A DNA stretch of 64,000 nt from Tritrichomonas musculus (lineage: Eukaryota; Parabasalia; Tritrichomonadida; Tritrichomonadidae), in assembly GCA_039105265.1 (NCBI GenBank), contig JAPFFF010000019.1, positions 1,706,501-1,770,500 of the forward strand, in the 5' to 3' direction. Positions 48,173 through 59,339 of the stretch are shown piece by piece. A model generated the notes under the pieces. The model did no database searches, was not told the origin of the DNA, and saw nothing but the letters and a program-made list of their open reading frames with translations. The position numbers and the translations under genes are program-made. Each line of letters begins with the position of its first letter. Within the stretch, counting starts at the first letter, position 1.

Positions 48173-51100
48173 ATGAAATATGAAATCTTTCTCAATTCAA
48201 TCAAAAGTTTTGATTATTTTTCAAGAGTAATTTCAATAAAATTTTACTTGGACGATAAATTTAAAAAGTTTCAGCCGATACAAATGCTTCGTCTAACTCA
48301 GAAAGATTATAATTTTTTCCTATTATGCTCTTTTATAAAAACACCACCACCAGATTCAACAAAACTAGTTAAAGCAGTTCAAACTTTTCGAAGTAAACTT
48401 TCGCTCAAATGGCTCGATTTAGTATTAGAAGACGAAAATCCAGTTGAATGTTTAAAATATGTATGGCTTGTTCTCTTTAAAATATCCACACATGAAGATG
48501 CAACAGTTAGAGTTTCTGTTTATAACGCAATTGGCGGCTTATTGTTTACGATGTTACCTTTTTCACCACATCATATTATGAATTCTTTTTCAGAAGCCAC
48601 TCAAGAATACAAAATTACAACTCGCGCATCAATATGCATTGTTTCTTCATTTCTTTACATATGTCATTTTATATCACCATCCGATTTAGAAGATTTTGTT
48701 ACAAATACTCCTGTTATTCCGCATTTTGGAGTTGATGTCAGTAGTTTTATCCAATACATTCCCAAATTTGTACGTCTTATGAAACCACTAGATGTTCAAT
48801 TCCATAAAGTATTACTTCGATCCTTACTTTCATCATTTGGACGAAAACCGAACCATGACTTTGTCAAATCAGTAGTTTCACTAGTAGCCTTAAATCCGGA
48901 AGTTTTAATCAAAGATTTAATGGAATTTATTATATCGAATTCATTAAATCAAACCATTTTAGCTATTGGCCCACAAATTCTCCTAAACGATAACATTTTT
49001 GAATTACTTTCAGAAAATTACATATCACAATTTCTAGATGCTTCACTTTCCGTTCTTTCCAATACAGAAAGCATCCTCTCAGACTTCGAGCAAGCATGCG
49101 GCACTCTCTCAATTTTATGCAACCGTTACAAAGGCGAAAAACTCGAAAATTTGAAAGAAAAAATTAAGAAGAATACGTTACAAGATGACGGTTTAACATT
49201 AAAAGAATATCCTAAACATTTTAATCGCCTTCTTCTTCAATTACCGACGCCGATAGAAGACTTACAAATCAATCCAAATGACCTGAATTCAATCAAATGC
49301 GCGAAAATCAACGCTTTGGTCAATTATGCACGTAAAACGGACGATAGAAAACCGGTACTACTGATGTTAAGCAAGCTGAATGATTTCACTCCATCTGGGG
49401 ATGTTTTGACATCACTTATCAACTCGATGCAGCCACTTTTTCCACTTCTTCTTCAGAAAAATTTTGATGTTGAAAATTTTCGAAAAGAAAACAAAATTTT
49501 GTCTGATTTACTTCGTTCAATTTTGATAAGGAACGATATGACGTGGCTTCAAAAAGTTTCCGTTTTGAATTTGTTACTGTCAATTGGAATTGACCTTGGT
49601 AATAAATTAATTGAGGACTTCGAGTCTATCGTTATTCCTCTCATTCTTGAGTTCGCTTGCTCCCCTCAAAACGAGCTCTCGTCTGTTGCTACGTCAACAC
49701 TGGGACAGTTTGTCAACTTGAACAACGTCTCTGTTGTCAAGTCCTTTTTGTGGTCTGTGAATTACTTTGACCCGATGTCGGCGCTTCCATTCATTGTCAT
49801 TTTGAACATCATTGCCGACTCTCTCGGCCACGAAGAATTGACTGAGTTCTGTGGAATTGTTTGCGAGTTGATCATCTTTTATCCAAACGAGCCTGAGATA
49901 GCCGGCAATGCATTCAATTTCTTAGAAAAGTGCCACTTTTATGAGGATGTTCCAAATGCCGTCATTTCCGCGTGCATCGACTGGATAACGAGGCTTTATT
50001 TGAGCATCACACAGAACAGCTCAAAAGTGTCATCTCCATTGAAGAATGAACCGTTAACTCCTTTGATTTCAACGGTTGAAACAGACGTTGTTGCTTCTGA
50101 TTTGCTTGACATTCGATTCAAACTTCTGCCACTTTTGTATTGCTACAAATTCTTCATCTCGTTGAAGGGAATCTTGAGCCCTTACTGCCTGCTGTTCACG
50201 AAGGAGCTGACTCGAATCTTCCCTGACGCAATCATACCGACACTCCTGAACATCCCTTTGGCAAACATCAAGTCTGACTTCGCAGAGATGCCTGAAATGA
50301 TTTGCTCCATCTTGAAGAGCGCGAAAACGTTGGAAACTGCCTCCGATTGCTGCGAGTTTTTGTTCAATTTCGCATCGAACGAGTGCCTGCTCTCGCAGAA
50401 GGATCTCGTGCAATTCTTCGTAAAGAACCCAAAGGTCGTCGATGGGAAGTACTTGTACCAGTTCTATCGGTTTTTGATGAAGGTGAATCCGAGCAAATCG
50501 GACGAACTTCTGTCAATTATCACTGGGAAACTCGATGACGTAAACCTTGCAATTTTTGAGATGAAACTTGGCACTTTTTCAATTGAAAAGTTCAAGAAAT
50601 TCAGGGAAACCATCAAGTTCGAAGATTGGCCAGAAGCCGTTCTCCACTTTTTCAAAGAGCATTCAAAACTTTCCTCAGAAGAATCCACTGAAAAAGAGAA
50701 CGATTTCGACTTCATGGAGGAGTTGAATGACGAGCAACTGGCCTTGCTGGACTTCCCTCATTTCTCCTTCTTCTTCCACAACAAGGAAAGGTTCATTGTC
50801 GATCCGCAGGTGTATGAAAACTACACAAAACATCATCGTCACTTCCTGATGAAGCTTGAGTTTCACTATGTGGAGAAAAAATTCACCTTCAAACCGTTGG
50901 AAGAGGCCATTTCTAAAGAACCGACATTCCTCACTCAAATATTGAACTCACTCAACAATAACGGCCAAATAACCGCCACATCTGACGCACTTGTCCGCTC
51001 TTTCTTCATGCATACAAAATTCAGAGTCACTCAAAAAGTGATAGATGATATTATAGGTCAAATTAATTCACCTCAAGCTGCCACACTACTTGTGCAGTAC

Positions 51101-52618
51101 ACGGACAAGTTCAAGTTCACTGTCACTGACGAGCAGTTCCTATCACTGATAAGAAGTATTCAAAAAGTGGAATATAATGAATCAGAATTTGAGTCATTTT
51201 TGATCGTTGTGGCTAAAAAGCTGAGCAAGGAGAAAATCAATGAGTTTGAGGAGCTTCTGTCCGACAAGAAGAAGACTGCTTCATGCCTCGACTTCCCTTC
51301 ATCACTGAAGCTTTGGTACGATGCCGATAACTATTTGAATGAGTTACGATCGGAGCTGTTTTTGAATGGCGAAGAAGTCGTGATTAAGTCGAAGAAGCTT
51401 CGCACTTTTTCGAAGATTCTATCACAGTCACCGAAGTTTGATGGCAACGAGCTCTTTTCGTTCTTGTCAACCGTCATTCTGCCCTCAATTCCAACGTGCT
51501 CTTCGTCGTCGAAGAAGCTTATCTCAATTCTCCGAGTTTTGAATGAGTCTGTTACTTTGCATAAGAAGGAAGTTCCCCCTCAATTTCTGAAGGAGCTAAT
51601 TGAGAAGATCACTTCACTTCAGAGCAGTTCGATACCTCTTGTTTTCCACGAATTTTCAATGCTCTTTTCTGTCCTATTTGAAATTTCAGAGCAAACGGAA
51701 TTATTCACTTTTTGTGAGTCATTTGACAAAGTTGTCACGAAAACCGCCGTCTTCATCGTTCCGCAGTCGGTTGCCCTTTCGCGTTACTCCGACCACCTTG
51801 TCTCAAACCGCGTCACAAAAAGTGGACTCAATGACCAATTAAGCATTGAAATTCCTTCACAGCGTCTTCATGCCATTCGAGCCATCGACACCCTCCTCAA
51901 CAACCGCTCTTACTGGCCATTGATGGTTCAAGTTCTTTCGAATGTCGTGAAGACCTATCAAGAGTTTTCAAACCGTCCCTTTTTTGACCAAGCATTGGTC
52001 AAATTCTCAACGATTCTTTCGTCAGACGTCAATTTTGAGTCCGTCCGAAACGTCTTCACACAAAAGATCCTTCCGTTCTTCTTCGTCGAGCCTCGCCAGC
52101 CTTCGTTTGCGGTCTTTGCCGAGGCGGCGTCTGTGGCCACGCAGCAAATAGCTCCGCCTCTTACGATCTACTCTTCGTTCATCGAGCGGATTGTGAAGAC
52201 GAAGCCGATAGAGCCAAACGCGGGCCACTACTACAGAGAGTTTGTTCAGTGGCTCCTGAAGTACGAGAAGGATCCAGTGAGGAGGTCTGACATCCTGCTC
52301 GAGGAGCTGTCGGTCATGCAGAAGATTTACGCGGCCGACCCGAGCATTGAAAATTCAGAGGGACTCATCGAGGCGATCCACCAACCGTCAGAAGGAATCG
52401 ACGTCATTTTGCTCCTCTTTGGAAAAGTGGCGGTTTTGAATATCTCAAGGCTGCAGATTGTCGTGCTCATTCACAAGTACTATAGAAACGCAAGCCAAGA
52501 GGAGAGAGAAAACTGCAGGGCAATATTCGAGTCACTCTCCGATTCTTACGGCCCAGAAACAGCAAAGGCAATCAAGATGGTCCTAGATGGAAAACCATTC
52601 GAAGCTGCTTTGTGCTAA
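48173..52618 (+). CDS. Large alpha-solenoid (HEAT/ARM-like) protein, unknown
   Basis: 1481 aa, almost entirely helical, with repeating hydrophobic helix pairs of HEAT/ARM style (for example YVWLVLFKISTHEDATVRVS and FACSPQNELSSVATSTLGQF). No membrane segment, signal peptide or catalytic motif. A start at MLRLTQKDYNFFLLC (48284) is an alternative, as the first 37 residues are AT-coded and weak. Base composition rises from AT-rich in the first third to much more GC in the rest, with stable codon use, so it is one functional gene. Such solenoids are usually scaffolds, like focadhesin, importin or cohesin-loader types, but I cannot assign it. Confidence 0.85.
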   Translation: MKYEIFLNSIKSFDYFSRVISIKFYLDDKFKKFQPIQMLRLTQKDYNFFLLCSFIKTPPPDSTKLVKAVQTFRSKLSLKWLDLVLEDENPVECLKYVWLVLFKISTHEDATVRVSVYNAIGGLLFTMLPFSPHHIMNSFSEATQEYKITTRASICIVSSFLYICHFISPSDLEDFVTNTPVIPHFGVDVSSFIQYIPKFVRLMKPLDVQFHKVLLRSLLSSFGRKPNHDFVKSVVSLVALNPEVLIKDLMEFIISNSLNQTILAIGPQILLNDNIFELLSENYISQFLDASLSVLSNTESILSDFEQACGTLSILCNRYKGEKLENLKEKIKKNTLQDDGLTLKEYPKHFNRLLLQLPTPIEDLQINPNDLNSIKCAKINALVNYARKTDDRKPVLLMLSKLNDFTPSGDVLTSLINSMQPLFPLLLQKNFDVENFRKENKILSDLLRSILIRNDMTWLQKVSVLNLLLSIGIDLGNKLIEDFESIVIPLILEFACSPQNELSSVATSTLGQFVNLNNVSVVKSFLWSVNYFDPMSALPFIVILNIIADSLGHEELTEFCGIVCELIIFYPNEPEIAGNAFNFLEKCHFYEDVPNAVISACIDWITRLYLSITQNSSKVSSPLKNEPLTPLISTVETDVVASDLLDIRFKLLPLLYCYKFFISLKGILSPYCLLFTKELTRIFPDAIIPTLLNIPLANIKSDFAEMPEMICSILKSAKTLETASDCCEFLFNFASNECLLSQKDLVQFFVKNPKVVDGKYLYQFYRFLMKVNPSKSDELLSIITGKLDDVNLAIFEMKLGTFSIEKFKKFRETIKFEDWPEAVLHFFKEHSKLSSEESTEKENDFDFMEELNDEQLALLDFPHFSFFFHNKERFIVDPQVYENYTKHHRHFLMKLEFHYVEKKFTFKPLEEAISKEPTFLTQILNSLNNNGQITATSDALVRSFFMHTKFRVTQKVIDDIIGQINSPQAATLLVQYTDKFKFTVTDEQFLSLIRSIQKVEYNESEFESFLIVVAKKLSKEKINEFEELLSDKKKTASCLDFPSSLKLWYDADNYLNELRSELFLNGEEVVIKSKKLRTFSKILSQSPKFDGNELFSFLSTVILPSIPTCSSSSKKLISILRVLNESVTLHKKEVPPQFLKELIEKITSLQSSSIPLVFHEFSMLFSVLFEISEQTELFTFCESFDKVVTKTAVFIVPQSVALSRYSDHLVSNRVTKSGLNDQLSIEIPSQRLHAIRAIDTLLNNRSYWPLMVQVLSNVVKTYQEFSNRPFFDQALVKFSTILSSDVNFESVRNVFTQKILPFFFVEPRQPSFAVFAEAASVATQQIAPPLTIYSSFIERIVKTKPIEPNAGHYYREFVQWLLKYEKDPVRRSDILLEELSVMQKIYAADPSIENSEGLIEAIHQPSEGIDVILLLFGKVAVLNISRLQIVVLIHKYYRNASQEERENCRAIFESLSDSYGPETAKAIKMVLDGKPFEAALC

Positions 52619-52657
52619 TTCATTTCTTTTACTAATTGTAAATAATAAAAATTTAAA

Positions 52658-52794
52658 ATGATTTTTTATTTAGTAATCACAACAAATGATTTTTTATTTA
52701 GTAATCACAACAAATGATTTTTTATTTAGTAATCACAACAAATGATTTTTTATTTAGTAATCACAACAAATGATTTTTTATTTAGAAATTGCTC
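52658..52794 (+). repeat. 28-bp tandem repeat, about 4.6 copies
   Basis: Units of atgattttttatttagtaat plus cacaacaa start at 52658, 52686, 52714, 52742 and 52770, the last diverging after 20 bases. It lies 40 bases after the stop of the alpha-solenoid gene, in its likely 3' untranslated region or just beyond. Confidence 0.9.
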
Positions 52795-54001
52795 ATTGTG
52801 GTTGTAGAGATAACCAGCATGTTGCAACCAAAAAGTTGAACTTATAAAACAATAATAATTTTATTATGATCATACAATCATTTTTATTAAAATTAAACAC
52901 AATAAACTTATGTTAATAAGACTTTAAGCATTAAATCCTTCATAAAAAATATTGTTAATATTAACTTTTCGCTTTCTTATTTGATTCTTAATTTTGTCAC
53001 CATAGTAAACAAGATTGATTTCTTTAAGCTCATCATATAATCTATTATAAAAAGAAGGTTCTTTCAATTTCATCATTTTTATATTTTTAATCACTTTTTC
53101 TATTAATAATGAATCTTCCTCAAAACGACTAAGCTGAACATTGAGAGACTTATACTTTTTAATGATTACTAAACAGAGAAGTTCAAATGAGTAAATAACA
53201 TTCTGTGATGCTGACTTGACCAGTAATTTGAAGGCTTCGTTAAGATCAGACATTCCTGCTTCTTCATAGAAATAAATGTGCGCCAAATTGAACATAGCAA
53301 CAGGATTACTGTACCAGCGAATTGTTTCATTTATGCATTTAATGGATTCAGAAGGATTTGGAGTAACTCCATCCGGTCTTGTAAATGATGCCAAGATTGT
53401 TCAATGCATATTGATTGTTCAAGTTTGATGCTTGCTTGAAGTAATGGATTGTTTTGTCAATGTCAAAATCAACATCCAGTCCTTCATTGCAAATGCTTCC
53501 TAGGAAAAACTGTGCTTCTTGATGGTTTTTATCAGAAGCGAGTGAATAATAATAAATTGCCTTGCAAATGTTCTTCTCAATATATTTGCTTTTGTAATGA
53601 ATATTGCCAAGATAAAATTGCGCAATTAAATAATCATCTGCAACAATCGTCAAATAATAAATTGCTTTTTGTATATCTGTTGGATTTTGTCCATTTTCAT
53701 AGTAAATAACTCCAAGGCAATATTGTACTTTTGACAAATTTTGATTCGCTGCAAGTGTAAAATAATGAATTGCTTTCTCAATATTACGTGGAACTTCATC
53801 ATCTCTGGAATAAACTAATCCAAGTTTAAACTGTGCATATAAGTCATTTTGATCTGCTGCCAGCGTAAAATAATGAATTGCTCGGTTAATATTACGTTTG
53901 ACATATTTACCTTCATAATAAATTGAAGCAAGATAAAGTTGTGCATCTGTATAATTTTGATTTGCTGAGAGTGTTAGAAATTCAAATGCTTTTGAAAGGT
54001 T

Positions 54002-55255
54002 TCATGATACTCCATTTCCTAAAAAATAATTAATTCCATAGAAAAATTGGTCCTTGGGGTCATCCAGATTAAATGAATGAAAATTATCAGTCTGCTCCAT
54101 ATACAATTTGATACAATTCTTATTCTGACGTTCAGCTTCCATTTTGAGGTAACGAAATCCTTCATCTTTATTGATATTGATGTATTGACCTTTTATTAAA
54201 TGCGTTACGTAGATGTACATCGATTCTGGGTTTCCAATGTCAGCTGAGTATTTGATGTATTTTATTCCTTCTGATATGTTCTTTTCAGAGCCTAGCTCAC
54301 TAAGAAGAACTGATCCGTACATCCTTCCTGCAAATGGACAACCTTCTTCAAACGATTTCTTGAAATATTCAGAAGCTTTTTTAAGGTCACTTTGCTGATT
54401 ATATTTTTCTCCATAATAAAATGTTTGTCCATAATTACAAAGTCCTTCAATGCTTCCTTCTTCTGCTGATCTTTTGAAGTACTCAACTGATTCTGGAATG
54501 TTTTGTTCAGTATGACCAACACCTCGCTCTAAGAAAGAGCCATGGACATTAAGTCCAAAAGAGTCATTGTTATCACATGAAAGTTTCGCATAATAGACTG
54601 CCAAATTTTCATTTTTCTGTGTTCCGATTCCTTGCGAAAGAAAATCAGCATATAAAGCTGCTCCTTTCATGTTTTTCTGGTCAGCAGGCATCTTGGCATA
54701 TCTCGCTGATTCCTTGTGATCAAAATCAATGACACCGAATCCATATCTCAAAAAGTGCGAGTAGTAGGCCATGCCTTCGCCATCGCTTTTGTCTGCTGCC
54801 ATTTTGAAGTATTTCAACGAATCCGAAAAGTTCCTCTTAAGTCCTTTTTCTTCATTTTCTTTCATCTCCAGATTCCGAAGAAGAATCATTGATTCTGCGT
54901 TTCCTGAGTCTTTCGCCTCATTTAGTAACTTTTCAATGATTTGGTAGTCTGCTTTTTCTTTACTTATTTCAATTTTCGCACGAACCAACTTTGCACTCAA
55001 ACTCCCATTCAAGACAGCTTTTTCAATCATCTTCGTCGCTTTTTCAACGTCTTTTTCAATGATTTTTCCTACAAAAAGTAGTTGTGAATACAATTCAGCA
55101 GCTTCATCATTGTCCTGTTCAACCGACTCTTCAAGATACTTAAGACCAAGCTCCGTGTCCTGAGGAAAACCATTCGTTCCATCAAGAAGTGACTGGCCAA
55201 CAATGAACATCATGTCTTCGTCACCTTTGTCTGCTTTCGTCACTTTTTTTGGCAC
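54002..55255 (-). CDS. Sel1-like repeat segment of the broken kinase gene
   Basis: The longest intact piece, 417 codons, without its own ATG (the frame opens at GTG). About ten Sel1-type repeats of 35-40 residues are visible, for example SLKYFKMAADKSDGEGMAYY and NLAVYYAKLSCDNNDSFGLN, each pairing two helices with the A/G pattern of the family. Sel1 repeats form a superhelical protein-binding scaffold. It continues, after a single TGA, into further repeats at 53348-54001. Confidence 0.8.
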   Translation of the reverse strand: MPKKVTKADKGDEDMMFIVGQSLLDGTNGFPQDTELGLKYLEESVEQDNDEAAELYSQLLFVGKIIEKDVEKATKMIEKAVLNGSLSAKLVRAKIEISKEKADYQIIEKLLNEAKDSGNAESMILLRNLEMKENEEKGLKRNFSDSLKYFKMAADKSDGEGMAYYSHFLRYGFGVIDFDHKESARYAKMPADQKNMKGAALYADFLSQGIGTQKNENLAVYYAKLSCDNNDSFGLNVHGSFLERGVGHTEQNIPESVEYFKRSAEEGSIEGLCNYGQTFYYGEKYNQQSDLKKASEYFKKSFEEGCPFAGRMYGSVLLSELGSEKNISEGIKYIKYSADIGNPESMYIYVTHLIKGQYININKDEGFRYLKMEAERQNKNCIKLYMEQTDNFHSFNLDDPKDQFFYGINYFLGNGVS

Positions 55256-55463
55256 GATTTACTCAGTTTCTCAAATTGTTGTGCTGGGAAAATATTTAGA
55301 GAAGAAGTAACTCGACGAATGGTCGTGTTGCCTGAGTTATGAATGTAGTTCTTCACTTCTGAGTTGATGAAATCGTAGAAGTCATGATTGAATGACTTTT
55401 TGGTCGCTTTGAGTAAATTCGCGTAAAACTGAAAATCTTCACTATTGACTTCCATGTTTCCAA

Positions 55464-55913
55464 TCATTTCTTCATTTTCAAATTCATCGAGAATCGACGA
55501 AAACTTGGACGGTTTGACGGATTCTGACTCCAGCATTTTTCAATTAATTCTTTAATCTTCGGATATATTTTCTTATCGAGCGGAAATTCTAGCCTACAAC
55601 CTTTCAAAACTAGATGTGGTATTACAAAACAGTTGGAAATATTTGAGTATGGGTATTTTTCTGTAATGATATCATACATGATAATTCCAAATGAAAAAAC
55701 ATCAACAGATTCATTGTAATCTTCATTCTTGAGCATTTCTGGGGCCATGTATTGAGGAGTGGCGCTGTGCATAGTTTGATTACTTCGAATATTTGGATCA
55801 AATATTTTTGAAAGACCAAAATCGGATATTTTTGGGAAAAAATAATCGTTTAAAAGAATATTTTCTGGTTTTAAGTCGCGATGTATAATATTGTTACAAT
55901 GAAGAAATTCCAT
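55464..55913 (-). CDS. Kinase C-lobe segment of the broken kinase gene
   Basis: 149 codons with the catalytic loop IIHRDLKPENILL, DFG in KISDFGLSK, the activation-segment end MAPEML, and VDVFSFGIIMYDIITEKYPY with the following CWSQNPSNRPS. This matches tyrosine-kinase-like (TKL) serine/threonine kinases of protists. It lacks an N-lobe and so cannot be an active kinase alone. Confidence 0.82.
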   Translation of the reverse strand: MEFLHCNNIIHRDLKPENILLNDYFFPKISDFGLSKIFDPNIRSNQTMHSATPQYMAPEMLKNEDYNESVDVFSFGIIMYDIITEKYPYSNISNCFVIPHLVLKGCRLEFPLDKKIYPKIKELIEKCWSQNPSNRPSFRRFSMNLKMKK

Positions 55914-56326
55914 TCTACTTGCAATGCCATAAAAGATAATATAATTTGTTGTATTACCACTTTTTGGGACGCTTACCTTGAATAAACATTACTAAAGCCT
56001 CCATATCCAATTTTTTTTGACTATCTTAAGGCCTTGTAAGTCAAAAATCGGAAATTCATCCATTCAAATAAATCGTTTTTTTACTTTTATTATTATTATA
56101 ATCATTATCATTATTTAATTTCTTATAATCTTACTATATATAAAATGAAACATATTGACTATTTTTCATTTTGAAATCAATATTTATTTCTACAATTACC
56201 AATTATGAATACTCAATTAAAGAAAACTCCATTACTATGATACATACAGTGAATATTTTCATTTTCTTTTTTTATGGATACAAAAATATTTAACGAAACA
56301 TAAAATTATTCGATTAATTTTAAACG

Positions 56327-56332
56327 TCATTA
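56327..56332 (+). promoter_or_regulatory. Initiator-like TCATTA upstream of P-loop gene
   Basis: TCATTA fits the trichomonad initiator TCAYTW, with the likely start A at 56329, 20 bases before the ATG at 56349. The distance is typical of trichomonad 5' leaders. Confidence 0.45.
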
Positions 56333-56348
56333 AAATCAACAATAATTT

Positions 56349-58319
56349 ATGAACCGTCCTGAAGGACCAAAGGGACCACGAATTTTACCAAGTATATTAC
56401 TTCGATCAGATGAATGCCCAAAAAAAGAACCAACACGAATTCTTCTTCCAAAAACATTTAATGATTTAAAAGAAAAAGCAACAAAAATTTTTAAGCTACA
56501 AAATCCAATTATCGCAATTTATGAACGTAACGAACATGGTGTAATGATAGAAGATATATACGAAGTTAAACCGGGTCGAACATATTTAATATCAAGCATC
56601 AAATCTAAACAAACAGAAAAAAAAGTTGAAAAAAAAATTTCCAATACTTACAGAACTAACAATCAATTAAATACTAATTTAAATAATTTAGATAATTCTT
56701 ATTCTTATTCCGATGACGATGTTTTAAGTTTTCCACAATCTAACAATAACAGTATTGATTCTCCCAAAAAAAATCAAGGAGGATCCACAAAAAAAATTTT
56801 TAAAAGGAAAAAAAGTAATTTACCAATATTTCATACAATAAAACATATAAATCAGGATGCTGACGAAAATGAATATGATGAAGAGCCTGAGAAAAAAGAA
56901 CAAAAATATTATTTTAATTCATCTTCAGAGGTTAATTTCAATGATGAAAATAAAAAAGTTGATAATAAAGGTGGAGGCGAAAATTATTATGATGCCGATA
57001 GTAAGGATGATACTGTGGATGAAAATGATGATGCACGAAGAGTAATCCAAATATTTGATGAAGCTTTTCCAAATCATGGTTTTTCTGATGATGTTAAGAA
57101 CATTTTAGAGCTTTTGCCATCACAATACTTAAATTTCGCCAAAACTGCCCTTGAACTTGAAAATCAGCAAAAAAATAGATGGTTGTCTTCCCTTTCGGCA
57201 ATTGCAAATGAGTGCGGCCTTTCTTTTCAAGAAGAAAAGGTTAATTATTATCAAGACATTAAGAACAAATGTATAAACATTATCAAAGATCATTTTTTTG
57301 CTTCACAATGCGGAATATCAACTTCAATTAAAAAAGTTATCGATGGTCCTTCACATTCAGGTAAAACAACTTTTCTTTCTATCTTGTTAAATCAGTATAT
57401 TTCAACATTAGCTTCTCATAATATGTGGAAAAATAATTTTATAATTATTCTTAATTGCGAAGATTTTTCTTTTTATGCAGCCGACCTAAAGATCCTTTAT
57501 TTTCATTTTGTAAAAGTAACAATTGAGCATTTAAAAGCTCAAGTCCCAGAATCAATTCCTCATTCACAAATGTTACAAAAATATTTTGAAACTATAGTTG
57601 ATGAAAATTATCTTCCAGTTCTTCCAAAGAAATTTTCAACAAGCCCAAGTACAATGAAATTGGCAAATGCAGTAAAAGCGGTATCAACTTTATTAAACCA
57701 AAACTGGCGAGCTTTAAACGGTCGCGAAAGTTTTTGTACACTAATATTTTTAATGCCTGTTTTAATTGCTAAAAATCTTGGATATAAAGATGTAACTTTA
57801 TTTGTTGATCATTTTGACTTAATTCATTTAGAAATAGATGAAATGGACCATTTCCCTGAATCTCTTGGTGAACTATTTCTAATCGAATATTTTAAGAATG
57901 TACTGATTCAGACAAACTTTGTCATATCATCAAAAGATTCAAATGAACTTTGGCAATGCTTTCAACCTTTTGAAGAATCAGATATCGATTTGACAAATAT
58001 TGTATCTTTTGAGTCAACAATGGATACCGATAGTGAAGCTAAATATGGCAACAAAGAATTTACATTTAGTATTCAGAATATTAATTGCAAAATAAATGCA
58101 CATCATTTCGGTGGAATTCCTGCTTATATAACTAAATGGATTGAATTAAATGAACTGATGGATTTACGTGATGATCCATCAAATGATAGCGATGATTTTG
58201 AAGAGAAAAATATGGATGTTGAAAATCATCTTCAATCAATTCTTCCATTAATTTTCACAGATGTGAATCCAAATGCGCGTGTAGAAAGCGTAAGAAGAAG
58301 AGAAATTAAAGAAAAATAG
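56349..58319 (+). CDS. P-loop NTPase with doublecortin/ubiquitin-like N-terminus
   Basis: 656 aa. Residues 30-95 (TRILLPKTFNDLKEKATKIF ... EDIYEVKPGRTYLIS) have the beta-grasp pattern of doublecortin-type domains. Residues 100-240 are charged, Asn/Asp/Lys-rich and disordered. Then comes a NTPase domain: Walker A DGPSHSGKTTFLS near residue 337 and Walker B DVTLFVDHFDLIH near 483, with helical stretches between. I do not know a named family; STAND- or AAA-like ATPase is my best guess. A cytoskeletal link is suggested by the N-terminal domain only. It is divergent from the kinase pseudogene across 285 bases. Confidence 0.8.
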   Translation: MNRPEGPKGPRILPSILLRSDECPKKEPTRILLPKTFNDLKEKATKIFKLQNPIIAIYERNEHGVMIEDIYEVKPGRTYLISSIKSKQTEKKVEKKISNTYRTNNQLNTNLNNLDNSYSYSDDDVLSFPQSNNNSIDSPKKNQGGSTKKIFKRKKSNLPIFHTIKHINQDADENEYDEEPEKKEQKYYFNSSSEVNFNDENKKVDNKGGGENYYDADSKDDTVDENDDARRVIQIFDEAFPNHGFSDDVKNILELLPSQYLNFAKTALELENQQKNRWLSSLSAIANECGLSFQEEKVNYYQDIKNKCINIIKDHFFASQCGISTSIKKVIDGPSHSGKTTFLSILLNQYISTLASHNMWKNNFIIILNCEDFSFYAADLKILYFHFVKVTIEHLKAQVPESIPHSQMLQKYFETIVDENYLPVLPKKFSTSPSTMKLANAVKAVSTLLNQNWRALNGRESFCTLIFLMPVLIAKNLGYKDVTLFVDHFDLIHLEIDEMDHFPESLGELFLIEYFKNVLIQTNFVISSKDSNELWQCFQPFEESDIDLTNIVSFESTMDTDSEAKYGNKEFTFSIQNINCKINAHHFGGIPAYITKWIELNELMDLRDDPSNDSDDFEEKNMDVENHLQSILPLIFTDVNPNARVESVRRREIKEK

Positions 58320-59339
58320 ATTGTATTCTATTTTTATAATGATATATAAGAAAGGATAATTATATTTGTTTTATTTATAAATAATTTTTATTTTTAAACG
58401 GACACTTAATTCAATTTTCTATTCAATCGGAAAAAAATTGAATTGATCTATCAAAAAATATATGGGTATCATTCAATGTTTATTTTGATTTTTTTGAGAT
58501 ATTTTTCCCAATAAAAACACATTTTTTATAAGAAAAAAATCAAAATCATATAAATTAAAACACAGATAGTTAATAAATTCTCCTTTTTTATGTATGAAAT
58601 TGATTTTTTTTCTAATGCAATTTGACTATCTATTTTTTTATAAACTATTACTAATGCAAGAAAATAATTAATATTAAGATAATAACTAAGAAATGAAGTG
58701 AGATATTTAATAAAATTATTGGTTGGCATAAAAACTTATTCGTATTTTTATCCAAAATACTTTTTTCTGTCATATTTGAAAAAATATTTCAACATTGAGC
58801 AACAATTTTAGAATAAAATCTGGAATTTGTATTACATAAAAGATTGCCTTATTTTTAAAATTCATGTTTTTAATTTAATTAAGGTATATAATATTTTATA
58901 CATTAATTATATTGATATTAAAACTATAAATCAGTATATTATATGATAAAATTATCAATATTTTTATATTTTATTTTTTCATAACAATATCAAAAAGTTT
59001 CCGATTAATTTGATATTTTGAATCGATTTTATATATTTAATATTCAGATGATATTTTTCAGAATATTTTGAATATTTTGAATAGAATTGATTTTATATAA
59101 AATCGATTCTATCAAATTTAATATTCAGAATTATTCAAACCAATTCTATCATCTCAACGATAACAATTGCATTTTTATTTTCAATTATTTCAATGATTTT
59201 TTTGTCTATATTGATTAATAAAGGAAATTTATAAGATTTATTCAAATTTAAATTCATATGCATTGAAAAGTTAAAATTCTATTCTTTTGAAAAAGTTTTG
59301 TCTCAATTCAATTATTTAAATTTAAATTTGATTGAAATA
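58320..59339. other. AT-rich intergenic DNA, no gene seen
   Basis: About 1 kb. The region 58980-59150 has short direct repeats of the type gaatcgattttatat and tttaatattcagaat. No coding frame or RNA gene recognised. Confidence 0.45.

Larger units (their letters stand above)
52924..56063 (-). pseudogene. Broken TKL-type protein kinase with Sel1 repeats
   Basis: Read from 56063 down. A start MDEFPIFDLQGLKIVKK leads in another frame to a glycine loop IGYGGFSNVYSR. The rest of the N-lobe, with the ATP-binding Lys and helix C, is missing, and the kinase resumes at MEFLHCNNIIHRDLKPENIL (HRD), KISDFGLSK (DFG) and PQYMAPEM (APE). After CWSQNPSNRPS the frame changes near 55500, again in an A7 run near 55250, and a long Sel1-repeat region follows (LGLKYLEESVEQDNDEAAEL type) with one in-frame TGA at 54002 and another frame change near 53370. 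Kinase-Sel1 fusions are a large family in trichomonads. At least five disruptions make this a pseudogene, unless some are assembly errors in homopolymers. Confidence 0.82.

Noticed and set aside
55914-56063. Spliceosomal intron joining the kinase glycine loop to the C-lobe
   Set aside because: The gtaagc after the glycine loop is not the usual trichomonad 5' splice site and no branch-acceptor motif is seen; loss of the N-lobe explains it better.
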